Origin: Nectonema munidae
Taxonomy: Eukaryota; Nematomorpha; Nectonematoida; Nectonematidae
Length of the DNA: 64,000 bases
Reading direction: 5' to 3'
NCBI GenBank assembly: GCA_030549495.1
Contig: JAUIRK010000106.1
Span: forward strand, 887,001-951,000
Shown: positions 36,284-48,048 of the stretch, in pieces
Layout of the letters: the number at the start of each line of letters is the position of its first letter
Numbering within the stretch: position 1 is the first letter of the stretch
Position numbers and translations under genes: made by a program
Notes under the pieces: model-generated
Databases searched by the model: none
What the model saw: the letters and a program-made list of their open reading frames with translations, nothing else
What the model was told of the DNA's origin: nothing

Positions 36284-38289
36284 ATATTTTTCTGATATTC
36301 ATAAAAAAGATGAAGTTTTAAATGCCCATATATTAAATATATTTTTTTTAATGTTTCAAACAGTCAACTCATGCAATTACTCAAATCCGGTATTATATAG
36401 AGAACACTTGCATAATTTCGAATGTCTTAGTATTATTTCCTTATAAATAGGTTGCTTATTTAAAAAAAAACGGAATTATGCTTACGGTCTAGCCTCTGGA
36501 ACAACAATAAGATGAAAGTTAACTTAATTGATGACACTGGCAAAGAGTAGATTGAGAAACGAACGTTTCAAAATCAACATCACTTCATCATCAAAAAAAC
36601 CATTGAAGCAAACGTTGCAACTCTTCATCACATTCCTCATCATAGCCGTATACGACGACTTTTACATCCTCTTCCACCACCATAAAAATCGCGTATAATC
36701 TCGTTAAACAATAGAAAAAGTACAAACATGACTTTGGTAGGTTAAATATATCAGGATTATACTCAGTGCAAACAAACAAACGTAATAATTGCAGCAGCTT
36801 TGCTGCGAAGCAGCCTTATTCTCCCCCCTCTCTCTCTCTCTCCCTCTCAACCAATGACAGTTCTCATTTAAATATTTGCGAATATTGACTTGATGATGCA
36901 AACTTAATTAGTTTTTTACTTTCTTTCACTCATAATCCATCCATCCATCCATCCATCCTCTACAGAAACGACATTAATAATAATTATTATTATTGTTTAT
37001 GGACATGTCAATATTTTCTTGTTGTATTTACTGCTACAAGCAATGTTTTGGTCTGTACAATAAATATAAATGGTAAGGTGCCTCTTTCTGTATTTATTTA
37101 ATCACTGAACCCTCATTCGAATTTAAACTATTAAATTTGTGCTTCTCAACTTTATCACCTTTTTCATGATTGAATTATACACTCGCTTTAAAAGTATTCT
37201 TTTGATATATACAACCACAAGGTTTTCTAACTTTCCATCTCTAATGCATATAGGCTTTAACTCTCACAAGACCAGTGATAGTTTTTTACTCAAGGAAGTC
37301 CTCCCCATTGAATATCCCTGAATGAACCCTCGAAAAATAAAATGCCATTTTTTTATTATTTTTTGAACTTAGCTATTGGGAAAGGAAAAAAAGGGTTAAG
37401 CGTGCTTATTTCATAAAATTTGAGATAATCTTTACCTAAGGATTATTTTCTTAGATGGCGTTAATCGATATTCAAAAGAATTACATTTATTTTCAAAACT
37501 CATAGGTATATCTATATTTTAAAACAATTAATTTTGCACTATTCTAACATTTTTTCACATAATCACTAGACAACACGACTAAAATAAAGGTCCCTAGTTT
37601 TTATCCTGGTTTTCTTCTTCTAAAGAATTCATAGGTTTTTACGGGTAGTTTGAGCTTCAGCCACAAGTTTCTAACTTTGTTAGAAATCAAGCTAACACTA
37701 GACATTAAGATTGTTTCATAATTTGAGAGTGTTCCTATTAGGATTGTATCTATCGACTGGCTGTATATTCATATATCTGAAATATACATTCTTGTAAACT
37801 AATTTATATCAAAGTACATTTATGCAGTAGAAGAAGCCGTTCTTCGATTTTTAATGGGAGAAAATTTCAGGTCTGGACATAGCTATCCGGGTAAGATCAA
37901 GATATCCGTAAGGATGGATGCAAAAGTCACGTACAATTCTTAACTTAAATTAACTAAAGTACAATAAGAAGAATATTAAATCTCGCCAAAGTACAATAAA
38001 AGATAACAAGCCTATTGAAACACTTTGCCCAAGAAATGAACTTTAACACAAAACTTTCAATCTAAATAGTAAGTTTGAAGAAGTAATCGACAAAATGAAA
38101 ACAAATAAAAATATTTTTTCATTTACAAGGTTTTTTGATAGTATGTGGAAAGTTTTTAAGACATTAATATTACAATATGCTAAAGTTCAAACACTACAAG
38201 ATACCATTGTACGTACACTCTCCTAAAAATTAAGTTTGTGGGTCTTTGGCTCTATTTATCCTACTTAAGCTAATAAATTGTTTGTACTT
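36284..38289. other. Spacer with two microsatellites
   Basis: Holds a (ct)n tract near 36825-36848 and (catc)n near 36937-36957. Short open frames here have no recognisable motif. Confidence 0.4.
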
Positions 38290-38375
38290 TTGCATTTCAT
38301 CCATTTGGATACCACGGTACCACTTCGAATGCTGAGTCCAGTGTCCACCTTCTTCATTGCACTAACCACCCTCTC
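38290..38375 (+). repeat. Truncated SINE-like repeat, family 2
   Basis: ttcatccatttggatacca, then gaatgctgagtccag and cactaaccacc follow the head of the repeat at 34526 in the same order. The tail is absent. It ends 30 bases before the Tigger element. Confidence 0.45.
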
Positions 38376-39385
38376 AAAGTTATAGGAGCTAGTATGCACG
38401 CACGCAGTAAAACCCGTATATTGCGGACAGTTACGGGTGTGTAAAAATTTTTCGTAATTAAAAGCTGTCCGTTATAGCCTGAATAAAAAATATATTTAAT
38501 AAAATTCAACAAAGCCTAGACTATCCTTGCCAAAAGTGGAAATTTTATTTGCATTGAAAAAAAATTAATTTAATTCTTTATACGCTAAATATAGAAATAT
38601 TGGAAGATATTTTTGCACTTCTAAGATATTTATGAAAGCTTAGCCAAGCGGTATTTCTTTTAGACAGGTGTATTCAAGTTAATAATAAAGAAAAAAAAAC
38701 AATCCAAAAAAACTTTGAAATGATTTAAATGTAAAAACCTTCCTTTTTCAAAGCCTCAGAAATCTGTCACGTGCCTGCTGTTTTGTTTGCTGGCAGCGAT
38801 TGACAATCTCTGTTTGTAGTATTTCTTCAATGTTGGAAAGACTTTCTATGATATGAGGTGACTTTTGTAAAGCAACTTTCTCAGTGCTTCTCTCGAAAAC
38901 TTCACTAATTCCTGCTTTTTAGCTTCCATCTTTTCAATTGAATCATAATCGTCATTTTCTTCGTCCCTTTTTTCCATGAAGTTAAATTAATAAATCGTCT
39001 TCCCAGTTTTCTTGCAAATCATTCCATTTAATCACTTTGTCATCTAAATTTATGAATTCTTCAGCTCCTTTTATATTAGGTATACCACAGCTTGTTCAGT
39101 TGCCAAGACAAGTTCGGTTATTTCTTGATCTAAAATAATTTCATCTTCTGATGAGATTGGAGTCAAAACAGGAAGCATTCTTTTTGGAAACAACCTGATA
39201 CCGTGTAAGCTGTGACTTCACTCCATGAGCAAACAATCCAATGACAACATCAAAAATACTAACAGATTTCGCGATGGAAGTCGATTTTTGAGTTTCATTT
39301 TCTGCTTTTGATAATACTGAGGGTAAAAGTTGGTTTCTGTAGCATTTCTTCGTTGACGCTATAATTCCTTTGTATTACCGGTATC

Positions 39386-39977
39386 AGGACAACTGCGCCC
39401 TGGACAACATCCCCCAGACAATTGCCCCCGTAGGACAACTGCCCCCACCTTTGAAGAAATGGTAACAAATAAGAAGTATTTAAACCAATGTTTTATTATT
39501 GTTAATAAAAATACGTGATTTCAAAAAGATAACATTATACTTAAATTTGTATAAGTTGCAATAAACCAATAACTTTTTCTGGGGGAACAAACGCCAAAGC
39601 AGGAATCATACGGATTTGCAGGGAAAAATGAGCGTCAGTTTGGTGTTTAGTTTGGAGGCCCTCATTTTGCACCTTACGTTATATGCTTTGAGATAAGTGG
39701 TAAAAACATCCTTTAACGGTTACATTGGGGGAGATCATTTCAATAGTACTCCTAACAGCTTGTTCAAAATCTATTAGGAAAGTCTTTGGATTAAGTCTAG
39801 GGTTTATAGTGAGGAGTTAACAAAGTTTTCAAGGATCAAGTACACAGAAAGTGGTGGTTTAGGAAATACTTACAAAATGTCAAGATAGAAAATTTCAAGA
39901 AGAGGGGGCTGTTGTTCCTACGGGGGCAATTGTCCAGGGCAGTTATCGGGCGATAGTTGTCCTGGGGCAGTTGTCCT
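39386..39977. mobile_element. MITE with tandem-repeat inverted ends
   Basis: Both ends are built from repeats of the phrase GGACAACTGCCCC/GGACAATTGCCCCC. The left has four units (39387-39450) and the right has four or five units reversed (39900-39977). The middle is AT-rich and non-coding. No clear target duplication is seen. It sits inside the Tigger gene, so it is younger than that copy. Confidence 0.8.
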
Positions 39978-40302
39978 AGAACCCTCAAAAGCACCACAAA
40001 CATCAATATATAACGTTTTTGGCTTTGCATTTTTCTGCCAATATCAATTAGCCAGTCTGTGAAGATTATGGAATTAATCCAGGCTTTTTTGTTGCTGCCA
40101 TATGTAACAAGTAAAGAGTTGATATTATCCTTTCAAAAACATCGCAATTTTGCTGATATCCCAACAAGTATGCGTTGCATTTTTTCACTGCCATCCATAT
40201 TGCTACAAAGAACGGCTGCCAAACGTTCTTTAGACTTTTTTGACTTTTAACAGCATACGTTTTGTCAGGCACCATAGAAGATCCGCTTTTCATCAATATT
40301 AA

Positions 40303-40426
40303 CCTATTTAGTTCCAATGTTCCCGAAGGAAGCGCAGACGAACCCTTGTTTTAAAATATAAATGGAACTAAATGGAGATAACTGAAGTCGTCGGCGTTAC
40401 CTTTGGGAACAATGGTACTAAATGGG
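40303..40426. mobile_element. TTAA MITE, copy 3
   Basis: 124 bp between TTAA at 40299-40302 and 40427-40430. Ends CCTATTTAGTTCCAATG and, reversed, CCCATTTAGTACCATTG. It contains gcgcagacgaaccc. It is inserted in the Tigger transposase region. Confidence 0.8.
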
Positions 40427-40805
40427 TTAAATATGTCACTTATAGTGAACAACCCTGAATAAATTGAGAAATTTTGCCTTCCATGCTAGATGTGTTCCTT
40501 CCAAAACAACTGTGCTTTCACCACTCATAGTATGAAAATTTTCGATTCTGATGCTCGGTGAAACTATCTAGCGAATTATTTGATGCTTTAAATTTAGTTT
40601 ATTAAGTTTTTCAGCATAAATGAGGACATGCTCTTGAATCTTAGTTCAGATACTGGAATTGGCTGTGCTGGCTTTTTTTTTTGAAACCACTCCAATTTCA
40701 GTGCGATCGTAGTATTCGCTACTAACACAAAGTCTTTTTCGATTTTCTTTTTAGTTTCACTCGTACTCTTTTAAAAAAATCGATTTACTAGAATTTTGAT
40801 AATTT

Positions 40806-40872
40806 TGGCGGCACCCTTAAAAAATCTTGCGGCCCCGTTTAGTGCCGCGGCACACCGGTTGGGAGAAATCCT
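40806..40872 (-). mobile_element. hAT-type terminus within Tigger
   Basis: ggcggcacccttaaaaaatc, then gccgcggcacaccggttggg and agaaatcctg is, reversed, a common hAT start (CAGGNTTTCxCCCAACCGGTGTGCCGCGGCAC). The matching other end was not found. Confidence 0.4.
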
Positions 40873-41149
40873 GTCCGCCGCTATTCACCTTACAAACGTG
40901 TCCGTTATATACAGAATAGTATACTATCATTTTTTAAATAGGCAATTTGCGTATTTAAAATTTTTACGTTTCAATCAGTTGTGCGTTTTACAGCTGGTGT
41001 CCGCGAAGACAGGTTTTACTGTATATATAACGTTAGCTACATTCTTTTATATAAATCTATCCTATTAAAGTGAATTTTCACTCTTGTTTTACATGTTGCA
41101 TGCAGTAGGTACTAACAAGCTTGTTAACCTGGGTAAAAAGTTTCATTAA

Positions 41150-41279
41150 CCCATTTAAGGCCAAGCAAAGCAGACGATATCTAAAAAAACGCAGACGATT
41201 TATATTCAAAGTCATTTAAAAAAGCAGACGAAGATGAAATTACTTATGTTCCAAAATAGGAACATTGGCCGTAAATGGA
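41150..41279. mobile_element. TTAA MITE, copy 4
   Basis: 130 bp between TTAA at 41146-41149 and 41280-41283. Ends CCCATTTAAGGCCAAG and, reversed, TCCATTTACGGCCAATG. It contains acgcagacgattt and two further gcagacga words. Confidence 0.8.
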
Positions 41280-41525
41280 TTAACCAATTTTTATTATAAG
41301 CATGATTTTGTGAAATTTCATCGTTTTTGATTTAGGTATATGATAGTAAGAAAGGAGGGGTTATGCATATTGTCTATCGTATGACGTTGGCAAACAATTG
41401 ATTGATAATAAGTATTAATTTTTTAAATCAAATATATATACATATTTAAAATTAAAACTAGTGTAGATATTTAGGAGAAAAAGCTTAAAAAATCACAATT
41501 TTGATTATTATTATTATTTGAGTAA

Positions 41526-41670
41526 AGCGTGAGTAGGGTTGGTTAGATGCTGGATTCGATAACTCAAGGTCTTGGGTTCGATCCCGCATCAAGCCTGCTT
41601 TCCTCATAGTTTGATTCAAGCGGCGCAATTGTGCCTTCTCGATGAAAACACCCGAGGTTACCTTTACCTT
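41526..41670 (+). repeat. tRNA-derived SINE, family 1, best copy
   Basis: gcgtgagtagggttggttag (A-box region), gataactcaaggtcttgg, an intact B box gggttcgatccc, catcaagcctgc, caagcggcgcaattgtgcct, tctcgatgaaaacaccc and the tail gttacctttacc. It has the best preserved Pol III promoter of the set. Confidence 0.8.
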
Positions 41671-44635
41671 TGAGTAGACTATAAAGTAAATTATAGTACT
41701 TCTCTAAACTTCATAAATTTATCCGACTGTTCATTTTAGCAATGATTGTTCAAAGGCATGAAACATCGTAAATGGATCTATTTTTATTAATTATGTAGAT
41801 TCTATTATTGCGAGATTTTACTTTAATTGCATAGCCAATACCATTTATATATTTTCCAACTCGAAGTCGCTATATTATTCTATTGCTTGATGAAATGTTA
41901 TCAGAAATTGTATTATATTGATTCCTCATTTAATACAAAGCGCAAACTTCACTACTCCGATACCTTCAACATCGAATTAGTTATTTGGTCAACTATCAAT
42001 TATAAATGGTATATCCACCTTTTATTTAATTAATTAATATTATTGATTGTGTATGTTGGAAAAAGTGGTTTAGCTGGTTTTTGTGAAGCAATTATAATTG
42101 ATATATAATAATCATTAGGTTTTGGAGAATTCGCTTCATCCATGACACATTTTTAGTTATTAACAGCCACGATAAATTTATATTAATTCTCTCGTAGAAA
42201 TCATATATATATATACCACAATAAGTGAGAGCAATTTAGAAATGAGAGTAACTATATTCGTAATGAGATCTGTGTTTTTTCAGATTCAAAATCACAGTGT
42301 TTAGTATTTTTTGTTTTTAAAATATTTTTAATGTGACCTTGATTCTGGGATAAAATGAGAACTTTTAATCTGGTTTCCTTCTTTTTTCAATCTTCTTACA
42401 CTGTTATAAAATCTTTTTAGATTTTTGAAATTTTACTTGGACAAGTAAATCAGGGCAAAATTTCCAATCTTTGCGCCCTCAAATGGCTTTTTAGTAGAAG
42501 GTAAATGTCTCGATCTAGTCGTCCTGGGTTCGATTTGTTATAGTAACTTTTTCCTAGTTGTTGAAAAAAAATTTCTAAAATTTTAATACACATTTAAATT
42601 AATTGAGAGTTAATTTGACTCCTATTTTATTAAACAAATAATTTTATAACTAAAAAATAACAAATTATTTATAACTTTTTATTTATTTTTAATAATGGAA
42701 GGGAAATTACTAAGACAGAAATTTGACGCGAGGTAAATTACCCTTGCCAAATTGGAGCGAGTCAAACTAACACTCAACTTTTTGAACACAAAGAAAGAGT
42801 TCTAGTAACATCAAACCTAAGAGATAAAAATATTCCTACTATTTTGCCAAACTTTTTTTGAGGAATTTTCTTCTCAGTGTTTGATGCTTTGAACATGTTG
42901 AGCTTATTGCCATGTGCGCATGGGTATACTTTTTATTGGATTGAATTAGGATAAGATAATATAACAGATCCAAATATGTTTTTTATGTGCAAACTATAAT
43001 TTATGGGAGGTTAATATTTTATAATATGTGTATAATTCGTTATACTGAATAAAATTATGAGGGGTGTGTTACTTCTTTGTCCTTTTGAGCTTTAGTAAGA
43101 TATCGTGAATGCAAATAATGATGGGTTATCTGCAGGGCAAACTTTTTGAGGTTTGGGAAGATATCACAACATGTGACAGATAAGTTTTTCAAAACTCAAA
43201 AAATGAAATTAGTTTACTCTTTTTAAATCAGCTTATATATTTTTGCATTAATAAAATTTATGTGGTATAACTAATGAAAAAATTTTAAATAAGCTCGCAT
43301 AATGCATATTTTAGAAAATATTTTTATTGCCTATAATATATAAACAAATCCAATTAAAATGTTATTTTTTACTTATACTCCAAAGATGTAAAGTACTAAG
43401 ACACAAAGCTTATAAAAAATAGTTAAACTAATAAAAGTCTAACTAACTTATATATAACCTAACTCTTAACTAAAGTGCTGAAGGATCATTTGTTTGAAAT
43501 TAAAAGAATCAAACAAAAAAGTACAGTTTCAAACAAATTAAGGTTTAAAAAAATTAAAGTTTTTAATCAAAATAAAAATAAGTTAAATTTAAGTATTTTA
43601 ACTTGATAAACACTCGTCGAGTCCAAAATTCATGTCATTTAAAAATAACTTTTATTGAACATTTTTTAACATATAACAACCTAACTAACAAATTAGTTAC
43701 CTATCTAACTTTTGTTATTATAACTAAACTGAATAAGAATATTGCAGAAATAATAGAAGTGTATAACAAAAAGAAATTTGGACATCAAGATACATTTGAC
43801 CTGAAAATAGAAAAGGTGTCATTTGCGTGTGTAACAATTTGGTATAAGTTTGCTTCTTATGCCAAAGTATGCGATAAGTATTTTAGAGGTTCTATTTTCA
43901 AATAAATGTGTTAAAAATTTCATATATTGATTCAATTATGATTTACATGTAATTTAGAGAACAAAGCTATAAATTTTGTACTCAGAACTATAAAGAATTA
44001 AAGTGTTTTTCCTAGAAAAGCACTTTGAAAGGAGCACTAGAAAAGGTTAACACAGAGTGATCAAAGATGAAGTACGCATCAATAAAAACCATGTTAATAG
44101 GCGCATATACATTATAATCCCTAATGCAGTAAAAAAGTAAGTAGTAATATTACTGGTTTAATTGTAAAAAAGTAGTAAAGTTCATTTTTACTAAATATAT
44201 AGTTCAATGACTAGTAATATTACTATTTGAGGAGTAGATTATATTGTACGTATATTATTGACAAAAATATAAATAAATAAATCAAACTTTTGTTGGGGTC
44301 TCCCGGGAAAAACCCCTCTTTCTTTTTTTTTTTTAAAAAAAAAATTTTGGGAAATTTTATTTTGATACAAACAATATTTAATTTTTTTTTTTTTTTCAAA
44401 TTTTATAAATAAATTTATTATTATTATTATTATATTATTATTATTATATTATTAAATAGTAGATAAAATTTAGATAAAATGGCGCTGAGACTTCATAAAT
44501 AAAAGTTGTAAAGAAAATAAATTGAAAACGTTGAGTTAATCTTTTATTTAAAACAAAATACCAGCAATAATATTTCGGTCACTATGACCTTCTTCAGATA
44601 TATTATATGACGTAAAATTATTAGAATAGCCTTTT
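41671..44635. other. Long spacer with no recognised gene
   Basis: AT-rich DNA with an (ata)n microsatellite near 44410-44455. The open frame at 43603-43905 has no motif I recognise and no splice context, and is probably chance. Confidence 0.35.
42485..42545 (+). repeat. tRNA-like B-box remnant
   Basis: ggctttttagtagaagg with gggttcgatttg about 35 bases on resembles a decayed Pol III promoter. It could be a SINE head, but it is short and uncertain. Confidence 0.25.
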
Positions 44636-44639
44636 TAAC

Positions 44640-45210
44640 CCAATATGAAGCGATTATACGACAAAATAGCTAGTTCTAAAATAGCTTGACCAAAACAGCT
44701 ACTTCCACAATAGCTAGTATACCAAAATAGCTAGTTTACCAAAATAGAACAAAACCTTGCTTTATGAATTTTAAATTGATTGTATTAATTTTTTAACTTT
44801 CTCTATAAAAGTTTTGATGTTGATGTTAGCACATACGACCTCCTTTTTAATGTTATATAACTTTTAGATAAAGTATATCAGCTTTACTATACCTTTTTAA
44901 ACATAGAAAATAAATCCTCTCAAGAGAACAGTTTTCCATTATTTTTATAATGAATCTGAATATTTCTGTTGTAAAAACAAATTTATAAAAATAAAATGTT
45001 TTTTATTGTAAAAAACAAATTATTATCGCGTTCTTCCAAACCTAATTTTTCCTAGTCGAAACAGACAATTGTATGACTAAACAGTTAGTCCAAAATTAAC
45101 TATTTTCGTAAACTAGTTATTTTCGTATACTAGCTATTTTGGAACTAGCTGTTTTGGTCAAGTTATTCTAGAACTAGCAATTTTGGGACTAGCTATTTTG
45201 GGTTTCACCC
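44640..45210. mobile_element. MITE with ends made of AAAATAGCTAGTT repeats
   Basis: The left arm (44660-44750) has six imperfect copies of caaaatagctagtt. The right arm (45085-45205) has the same units reversed (aactagctattttgg), so the two arms could form long imperfect hairpins. The middle is AT-rich and non-coding. Superfamily and target duplication unclear. Confidence 0.7.
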
Positions 45211-45479
45211 TATGAGGCAGGGGCGGAATCTGCCCGCGCAAATTTCAGAGTCTTATCATAAAAAAAGTTCTTTAGATATTAAAGTACTTTTCCTAAATAT
45301 GTGCTTTAAGTGGTTTGATCTTTTAACCTATAGAAGTCCAACTTATTTGTACCTTTAAATGGAGGGTCAGGAATAGGATAGGACTTAAGAATTTTCACGC
45401 TTCGAAAAAAATTGAAAATTATATCAAAATAAAAGGTAATTTAGAATAAATCAATTTAACGCCACTATTCATTTTTCAT

Positions 45480-46140
45480 CATATCCTAACAAAGAAATTG
45501 TATTTATCAATCAAAGTTGTCAGGGCCTGTCAAAATATCAAAACATTATAAAAAAATTTAATCCTAAAATACATGTAAACTAGCATTTTCAGGTAAGCTG
45601 AATTTATTGGTGTTTCTTCATTTTTAGAAAATACATTGTCGCTATGTCAAAACATCAATGAAAAATTCCCCAACCTGACAAAAAGTAAAAAGTATAAAAA
45701 GGGGGACTTTATTTATCCCAAAATAGATGTACAACTAGCATTTTCAGATACGCTGATTTCATTGGTATTACTTATTTTCTACGAAATAATTTGTAGATAT
45801 CCTAGAATATCAATCGATATTGAGCGAACCTGTCAAAAATTAGTATATGTAAGATAAACTAATCCTAAAATACATGTAAACTCCAATATCAATCAAATTT
45901 GCTAAAATCTGTGAAAAATATTAAATTTCAATAAACTTTTTTTATCTCAAAATGCATATGCACTACCATTTTCAAGTATGCTGAATACATTGCCATTACT
46001 TATTTTACACAAAATACTTTGTAGCTGTCTCAAAACATCAATTAAAACTCATAAAACGTCTCAAAAATATGATTAAAGTTCAATAAATTATTTACCTCTA
46101 AATACATACAAAACGGTATTACACTTATAAAGAAATTTTA
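45480..46140 (-). repeat. piggyBac 3'-arm subterminal repeats, reversed
   Basis: About four diverged units of roughly 150 bp sharing aactagcattttcag, tacgctgaattcattggt, attacttattttctac, gtcaaaacatcaat and cctgtcaaaaatt. The same words, reversed, form the repeats at 47140-47500 and resemble those at the right end of the 11616-17186 piggyBac. Confidence 0.65.
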
Positions 46141-46437
46141 TAAACCGTTCTGATTACTTTATGATATAAAATATTATACAGTCATTCGTCGGTCGGATAT
46201 CGGCGCTTTATTTATTTCTCAGAAATCATCACACTAAACGATGCAGTTTTATTTACCTGCTTTTTTGGAACTGTGGAGCAACTTGATTTGAGTTTTGTCT
46301 TTGGACATAAATTATGTTTGATTGCAAGATCTTTTCTAGTATGTTTAAATACAAAGATGTGTCTGTCTATATCTATCGCTATGTCTGTATGAATATGTGC
46401 CTTTTAGAGCCATCTGTGTGTTGTTGAAAATTGTCTG

Positions 46438-46556
46438 CAGCAGTCCTGCTTCGCATTTTATTAATTTATAGTCCCACCTGCTCGGCCCGCCCACTCGCAC
46501 TGCCCCGCATTTTTTTTAATTCATACCCGAAACGCCCTGCACTCCTATCTTTCATT
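46438..46556 (-). mobile_element. Solo GC-rich end of the 4255-5649 hAT family
   Basis: tgctcggcccgcccactcgc, then actgccccgcatttttt and aattcatacccgaaacgccc repeat the cccgccccgcatt words with AT spacers seen in the hAT at 4255-5649. No coding region or second end was found. Confidence 0.45.
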
Positions 46557-46979
46557 ATTCAGCCTATCAAAAGATGATAAAAAAAACCAGCAATATTTGA
46601 ATTATATAACTACACCAAAGGCTGAACAGATCTTATTGACCAGAGGACTGGATCAGTAAAGTAGTTTGAAAAAGTAGAAATTGCACGTCTAAAGCATTGA
46701 ATTATATTCTAGATACTTCTTGAGTAAATGCAGAAACAGTTCTTTGTTTAAAAATTCTTTTACTCGAAAAATTGATTCACTTATGTTCTGAACTGGTAAA
46801 AGCATTGTAGAAAAAAATCCTTGAGTGGTTTGCTTTCCAATTTAAAAGAAAATATTTATTGTTTTATTGGAAAGCCTCAAAAAAGTATTTCAATGCAAAG
46901 AACAAAACTTTTTAGTTGTATTTGCAACGCTAGACATTGCAAATGATGCCTTAGTAAAATTTATGAGAAAGATTATAAA

Positions 46980-47075
46980 AATCAAAAAGGTAATTTGAAG
47001 AAAATAAAACAAGAGTGTCAAGAATGTGGTGAACCATGTTGTCAAGAGCATTCAGTTTGCCAACGTTTAAATTGA
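46980..47075 (+). pseudogene. piggyBac cysteine-rich domain remnant
   Basis: The frame reads KKIKQECQECGEPCCQEHSV followed by CQRLN and a stop. The CxxC...CC..HxxxC pattern and its position just before piggyBac 3'-arm repeats match the C-terminal cysteine-rich domain of piggyBac transposases. Upstream coding is not readable. Confidence 0.45.
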
Positions 47076-47139
47076 TTTGATTTGAATATTTTATTTGAAT
47101 AGGGAAAATAATTGAAAATTTTTATAAATATGTTTTTTT

Positions 47140-47500
47140 AATTTTGTAAAAAATTGAGTAACACCTATAAATTCAGCGTACCTGAAAATGCTAATTTACA
47201 TGCATCTTAGGATGAAAATATTTTACTTTATATTTATGATTTTTGACAGTTTCGATACATTTTGATTGAAGTTCTGGCATATCTACTATGTGTTTTGTAA
47301 AAAATAAGTAATACTAATTATATCAGCCTATCTGAAAATGGTAGTTTACTAGGATAAATATAGTTTATTTTACATATACCTCTTTTTGACAGCTTGGGTA
47401 ATTTTTGATTGATGTTTTGACATAGCTACAATATATTTTGTAAAAAATTAGTATCACTAATAAATTTACATATACTAAACTCTTACATTCTTATTTTGCG
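47140..47500 (+). repeat. piggyBac 3'-arm subterminal repeats
   Basis: About two and a half diverged units with attcagcgtacctgaaaatg, ttttgacag and tttgattgaagttctggcat, homologous to 45480-46140 in the opposite orientation and to 16810-17130. Confidence 0.6.
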
Positions 47501-48048
47501 AAGATTGACTTACTCTGTCAAAATTCTATAAAATCACATTCCAAAAATTGAACATGAAAATGAATTCTAGCTCTTGCATTTTATCTGAAATATTTTTGCA
47601 TCTCTTCTACCGTCTCCCCTTCTTGAGACTGGTTTTCTATATATTCTAGTGCTTATAAAATTTTACCAAAAGAATTCAAAATGGCTGCTGTTACTAGAGC
47701 ATGTGTCTCCGATATGGTATGATAGGGGGGTTTTAAGACACCTTCATTTTCAATATAATTTTTAAAAAAACCTTATCAGTGACGGAGTGGCCATTTTTGC
47801 TCTCCCCCTCCCCTCCCCTCAACCTAAAACAAAATTGACTAAATTATATGCCTTCAAACATCGGAACTTTTGCCAAAATCGCTAGGTACATCTTTTAATA
47901 CTATTTTCACGGTAGTTGAATAAACCTCTCAAATCAAAAACTGTCAATTAAATCAACATTATTTTCAACAAAATTTTTATATTATGAGTCTATAATTTAT
48001 AACTTAGTGTTTATATTAGATACACTCTTGAAAATTTTTAATCATATA

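Larger units (their letters stand above)
38760..40700 (-). pseudogene. Broken Tigger transposase
   Basis: On the minus strand 40280-40070 reads DKTYAVKSQKSLKNVW, IWMAVKKCNAYLLGYQQNCDVF and ISTLYLLHMAATKKPG, matching the Tigger DDE core, where the family has KSKERL..LLCANMDGSEK..LLVIGKS..PRCFK and Y..NKKAW. It continues RKMQSQKRYILMFVV, where pogo transposases have LLFVDNC; the second catalytic Asp is lost, and a MITE interrupts the gene a few codons later. Beyond the MITE the C-terminal acidic tail continues to about 38760 in broken frames. The CENP-B-like N-terminal DNA-binding region is not readable. Confidence 0.7.
38405..41021 (-). mobile_element. Tigger/pogo element carrying nested insertions
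   Basis: The ends read CAGTAAAACCCGTATATTGC and, reversed from the right, CAGTAAAACCTGTCTTCGCG, the classic Tigger terminus. Flanking TA is visible at the right but not the left. It is 2.6 kb including insertions at 39386-39977 and 40303-40426 and a hAT-like end at 40806-40872, so the original Tigger was nearer 1.9 kb. Its gene runs on the minus strand and is broken. Confidence 0.8.

Noticed and set aside
41575-41587. Good B box suggesting a tRNA gene
   Set aside because: The flanking sequence is the shared SINE body and cannot form a cloverleaf; the same block recurs at several sites.
43603-43905. 100-codon open frame
   Set aside because: AT-rich residue use, no recognisable motif, no splice or poly(A) context and no conservation evidence in the window.
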